Below are positions 61,501-64,000 of a stretch of 64,000 bases of DNA, piece after piece. The notes under the pieces were generated by a model. The model ran no database searches, had not been told where the DNA came from, and saw nothing but the letters and a program-made list of their open reading frames with translations. Made by a program: the position numbers and the translations under genes. Origin of the DNA: Chromobotia macracanthus (taxonomy: Eukaryota > Chordata > Actinopteri > Cypriniformes > Botiidae); contig JAZGTH010000116.1 in NCBI GenBank assembly GCA_036877525.1, positions 1,426,001 to 1,490,000 of the forward strand, read 5' to 3'. Every line of letters begins with the position of its first letter. Positions within the stretch are counted from its first letter, which is position 1.

Positions 61501-63045
61501 GAACCGGTGAGTGGGATTGTTATTGTGATCACCCAGTGGTAAGTTTGGATCTTTGTTTTATCGTGATCTTTAAAACCTTGTTTTAAATTTGGAGAGTGAT
61601 GGAAAGAAACTTGAACATGAATATTAAAGGAAGGGTTTATTCAAAAGTAATGCATTATAGTAACCTGTATGATGTTTGTAGTTCATTTCAGAGAAGATTT
61701 TTAGTTAATAACAACTTAAATCTATTTGTCAGAAGACTTTACAAAATGTAGTAGTGCATGAATCATACACATTCCTTTTATGATATATTATTTTTGGCAT
61801 TATCCACTATTATCCACTATACTCACACTTCCTTTTTTGTTTTATGGAAAAAGAAAAATAATTATTTTGGAACAATATAAGAGAGAATAAATTATGACCA
61901 AATGCAAATCAATATTATTGATTTCAATATTAAAATGTATGATTTCTGATGGCTCCATAGACACATTGTAAAGAGCTGTAAAAGGCTCTGAAACAATAAA
62001 GAAAGTTGATTGTTGCATTTGTGCAGCTGAATGTTTACTTGGGTGTTATAGGACTAGTTAGAGTAAATGCAGTCTGACTCATAGAGGGCCAGTGGGGCCG
62101 GATCTCCTCGTTCAAAGAACATGCTGTGTGACACAGAAGAGCTGCTTTGTTTCACTGTTATTGTTGTCTCCAGCCTCTGAGAGCAGAGGCTGTCAGTTCT
62201 GACTCTATGCTGTTTCTTCAGCCAACCTAACTGAAGAATAGACGACCCCTCCTCCACCTCTTAATTCTTTGCTTTTCTTTCCTCTGCTTTAGTTGAGAGT
62301 AGGGCTTAGTTAGCGCCTAGCTAGTAAACTGGGTTTGCAGCCCGGCTGTTGTCTCACTTTCAAAATTGGAGCGAATCTTATGGGTGATTTTGTTTTGACT
62401 GTGGTTAGATTTACCTCTGCAGTTGCATGCTTTGTCGAAAGCACTGCATTGCTCTGTTGTCAAATTTGCTCTAACCAATCAAGACGTTCATCTTCTGTTG
62501 TAGGCAGCAAGCATGAAGATGGCACGCAGAGTGATTCAGAAAATGGCCTGGGCCTTCGGTTTGGCAGCAAGCGCCACGCAGCATTGGAGGAACGACTGAG
62601 AGCTGCCGGAGTGGGTCGGGTCAAAACAGAGGGGTCATCCCCTGGGAGCCGTACCGCCTTTATGATAGAGTTTTATGACGAGGATAATCCTCGCAAAAGA
62701 CGTTCCTACTCATTTTCTCAGACTGCGCCACTTCTCGGGGGCGTGGCAGGGGAGGGACTTTGCCCCAAGCCGCCCTCGCACCCTAAGGCTATCACCATGG
62801 CAGCAGACGGCAGCAAGGGCACATCGTCAACCCTGGCGGTGGTTGCCCCTACGGCTGCTCGGCTTCTGCTCAAGCAAAGGACAGAGGAACCAAATGTTGT
62901 ACAGAGCTCTGGTGATACTGTTAAGACCAGTGCTACAAATGAGCCTCAGAAACAAGACGATGACCAGAGTGACAAAGGCACATATACCATTGAACTGGAA
63001 AACCACAACCCAGAAGAAGAGGAGGCACGCAGAATGATTGATAAG
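52466..63045 (+). CDS. cep170: cep170: centrosomal protein of 170 kDa, N-terminal third (eight coding exons)
   Basis: CEP170 is an FHA-domain protein of the mother-centriole subdistal appendages and spindle microtubules, and a PLK1 substrate. Eight exons join in frame to give 548 residues. An N-terminal FHA domain (about 20-75) shows [19 protein letters not shown] and DLGSLNGT. Then come the conserved islands [95 protein letters not shown] and [19 protein letters not shown]. The start [20 protein letters not shown] and the [11 protein letters not shown] block identify CEP170 rather than CEP170B. Human CEP170 is 1,584 residues, so about two thirds lie right of the window, including the microtubule-binding C-terminus. 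All exons are intact. One intron is AT-AC. Confidence 0.95.
52571..53728 (+). other. cep170: cep170 intron 2
   Basis: A 1,158-nt intron. A weak tRNA-like SINE head may lie at 53036-53110 (attagagctctgaataactg, then ggttcaatcc). Nothing else stands out. Confidence 0.6.
53729..53818 (+). CDS. cep170: cep170 exon 3: FHA phosphopeptide-binding loops
   Basis: A 90-nt phase 0/0 exon reading [20 protein letters not shown], then [10 protein letters not shown]. It holds the FHA signature residues (Ser, His and the SLNG turn). The acceptor is tgattgcag and the donor is gtgagt. Confidence 0.96.
53819..55153 (+). other. cep170: cep170 intron 3
   Basis: A 1,335-nt intron with a mixed-composition block near 54235-54420 and a strong T-tract before the acceptor. 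No exon is supported in it. Confidence 0.65.
55154..55232 (+). CDS. cep170: cep170 exon 4: FHA domain, ends at U12-type donor
   Basis: A 79-nt exon reading [20 protein letters not shown], then KLRFGY and one base of Asp. The acceptor is a T-rich tttttcag. No GT donor is available. The exon ends directly at atatccttc, the U12-type AT-AC donor. Confidence 0.93.
55233..55410 (+). other. cep170: AT-AC (U12-type) intron in cep170
   Basis: A 178-nt intron. Its first nine bases, ATATCCTTC, match the U12 5' splice-site consensus RTATCCTTY exactly. Its end, ctttgtttac, is AC. A branch-site-like TTCCTTAGC at 55393-55401 lies 10-17 nt upstream of the end and differs by one base from TTCCTTRAY. Splicing here restores the codon G|AT (Asp) and the conserved FGYDTNLFTVV. 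Confidence 0.9.
55411..55469 (+). CDS. cep170: cep170 exon 5: end of FHA domain
   Basis: A 59-nt exon reading (D)[17 protein letters not shown], then LK. It matches human TNLFTVVQGEMRVPEEALK. It follows an AC acceptor and ends at the normal donor gtatgt. Confidence 0.94.
55674..55845 (+). CDS. cep170: cep170 exon 6
   Basis: A 172-nt exon starting [20 protein letters not shown] and ending KADDKMP. The first residues match human HEKFTIQLQL. The rest is a Lys/Pro/Ser-rich disordered linker typical of the protein. The acceptor is cttctgtcag and the donor is gtaaag, phase 1 out. Confidence 0.92.
55846..57107 (+). other. cep170: cep170 intron 6
   Basis: A 1,262-nt intron with a GC-richer patch near 56540-56900. 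No coding support. Confidence 0.65.
57108..57245 (+). CDS. cep170: cep170 exon 7: [14 protein letters not shown] block
   Basis: A 138-nt exon with (G)[19 protein letters not shown], then [20 protein letters not shown] and QESSGA. The [14 protein letters not shown] block is nearly invariant in CEP170. The acceptor is taaaacag and the donor is gtaagg. Confidence 0.94.
57246..59703 (+). other. cep170: cep170 intron 7 with candidate conserved element
   Basis: A 2,458-nt intron. At about 58320-58630 there is a dense, low-repeat block with an open frame of 80 codons (see findings). The rest is AT-rich. Confidence 0.6.
59704..60162 (+). CDS. cep170: cep170 exon 8: conserved linear motifs
   Basis: A 459-nt exon. 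It carries [56 protein letters not shown] and [20 protein letters not shown], all colinear with human CEP170. A tandem cagacag at the acceptor offers two AG sites; the first (before 59704) gives Asp-Ser-Lys. The donor is gtacgc. Confidence 0.95.
60163..62503 (+). other. cep170: cep170 intron 8
   Basis: A 2,341-nt intron. It has a decayed dispersed repeat at 60311-60390, and mixed-composition blocks near 60830-60960 and 62060-62250 with no supported exon. Confidence 0.6.
60311..60390 (+). repeat. Diverged cyprinid repeat fragment
   Basis: The stretch attctgtctttgtttactca, then ccttcatgtcccatccagta and ctgtaatttggaacacaaag, matches the middle of the dispersed family seen at 44490 and 50328. 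Confidence 0.5.
62504..63045 (+). CDS. cep170: cep170 exon 9
   Basis: A 542-nt exon, phase 1 in and 0 out. It contains [54 protein letters not shown], then [20 protein letters not shown] and [11 protein letters not shown]. The [14 protein letters not shown] block resembles one I associate with CEP170B (IEFFDEDTPRKKRS). It may be an ancestral segment kept in fish cep170. The donor is gtaaaa. Confidence 0.94.
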
Positions 63046-64000
63046 GTAAAAGAAACTGAAACGTTTAAAAGTGTCTCCTACTTCCTCTGAACACAATTCT
63101 AAGTGTAAAATGGGCTGTAAGCGAACTGCTGTTAGCAGTTTTCTAGCTGTGCTTTATATCAAACTTAGTCACAACATTAGACACACCCCTTCCTTCCAAA
63201 TCCCTGCAGACATGCACACACATAGTTTGTGTGTGAGATGGAGCATAATGTTAATAAACCTGAACACTGAAAGTGTCTGTTGTTCTGATTGGCTAAACAA
63301 AGAATCATAATGACCAACATAATGTTTGCAGAGCCTATTGCTGTATAGGTAACAGCATTTCAGTGATAACTGTCAGGCAATAGGATTGTTTTCTTTATGC
63401 CATTCCATAAATGCCAAAAATAGCTCACAGCACCTTTAACAATGTTCTCATTATCTCATGTGTTGGGAACGTTAAGTATGTCATGAATAATTTTCATGAT
63501 TCATGTTCTATGAGGTAATCATGTAGTTGTGTTTTAGACATAGTTTTATAGACTTTGATCAGGATCATATGGACGTGTTTTGCCATTCGGTAAACATTGT
63601 AGCACTCACTGGCTGCAGGATGTTGGAGATTTCCTGTCACATAACCTAAAGTTTAAATCTTTATTAATTGAATTGCAGTAGTTTTACACATATGTGTGGG
63701 GCTTTAGAACAAACCCTAATCAAAATGTTTGAGGAAAATGCTTTATTCAAGCAATGTAATGATTCTCAGCTTGCTCTTCTAAGTACAGTGTGAATGTTGT
63801 GTTTATCCTGGAAATCTCACTCTGAACATCAAGTAGTTTGAGTGCTTCATGCTGTGAAGCTCTATCTAATGGCTTTATAATGGTCCTAATGTGACCAGCC
63901 AATCAACTCTTCCGTGATTCACTTCATCTTCAGGGAGTTTTAAAGCTTGGTCTTTTAATGTAATGCCTGTGTGCTATTACTTATAAAGAGAGATTGTGTT
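63046..64000 (+). other. cep170: cep170 intron 9, 5' part
   Basis: Intron sequence from donor gtaaaagaaac to the window edge. AT-rich, with no exon or repeat that I can support. Confidence 0.7.

Overview
The window is vertebrate, from a ray-finned fish. All real genes are split into short exons with GT-AG introns. Background DNA is AT-rich and carries tRNA-derived SINEs and palindromic repeats typical of cypriniform-like ostariophysan fishes. I infer the lineage from the repeats and protein similarity; no database search was run.

Three genes lie in the conserved vertebrate order akt3 - sdccag8 - cep170 (human 1q43-q44). (1) akt3, + strand: the last five coding exons (479-7531) encode residues 274-479 of the 479-residue AKT3 kinase, followed by a 3' UTR of about 4.7 kb with a good polyA signal at 12198. 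(2) sdccag8, - strand: sixteen coding exons from the ATG at 45778 down to 22705, encoding a centrosomal/ciliary coiled-coil protein. The last one or two exons, expected between 12.2 and 22.7 kb, could not be found. (3) cep170, + strand: a noncoding first exon ending at 46441 and eight coding exons (52466-63045) giving the first 548 residues, including the whole FHA domain. The gene runs off the right edge.

akt3 and sdccag8 converge tail to tail. sdccag8 and cep170 diverge from a shared intergenic promoter (45779 to about 46250), so two centrosome genes may be co-expressed. Most of the rest (12-39 kb and 46.4-52.4 kb) is intron or intergenic DNA with scattered GC-rich or motif-rich islands that look like regulatory elements, plus SINEs, MITE-like elements and microsatellites.

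The most notable observation concerns sdccag8. Exons 2, 4, 7 and 8 each carry a length change that breaks the reading frame (122 instead of 123 nt, 91 instead of about 117, 63 instead of 62 or 65, 185 instead of 186), although conserved protein and correct splice phases appear on both sides of every break. Exons 9-16 and all exons of the two neighbours are intact. This is either a recently broken gene, a gene whose N-terminal half is no longer needed, or a cluster of assembly indels. Also notable are an AT-AC (U12-type) intron inside the cep170 FHA domain and a GC-AG intron in sdccag8.
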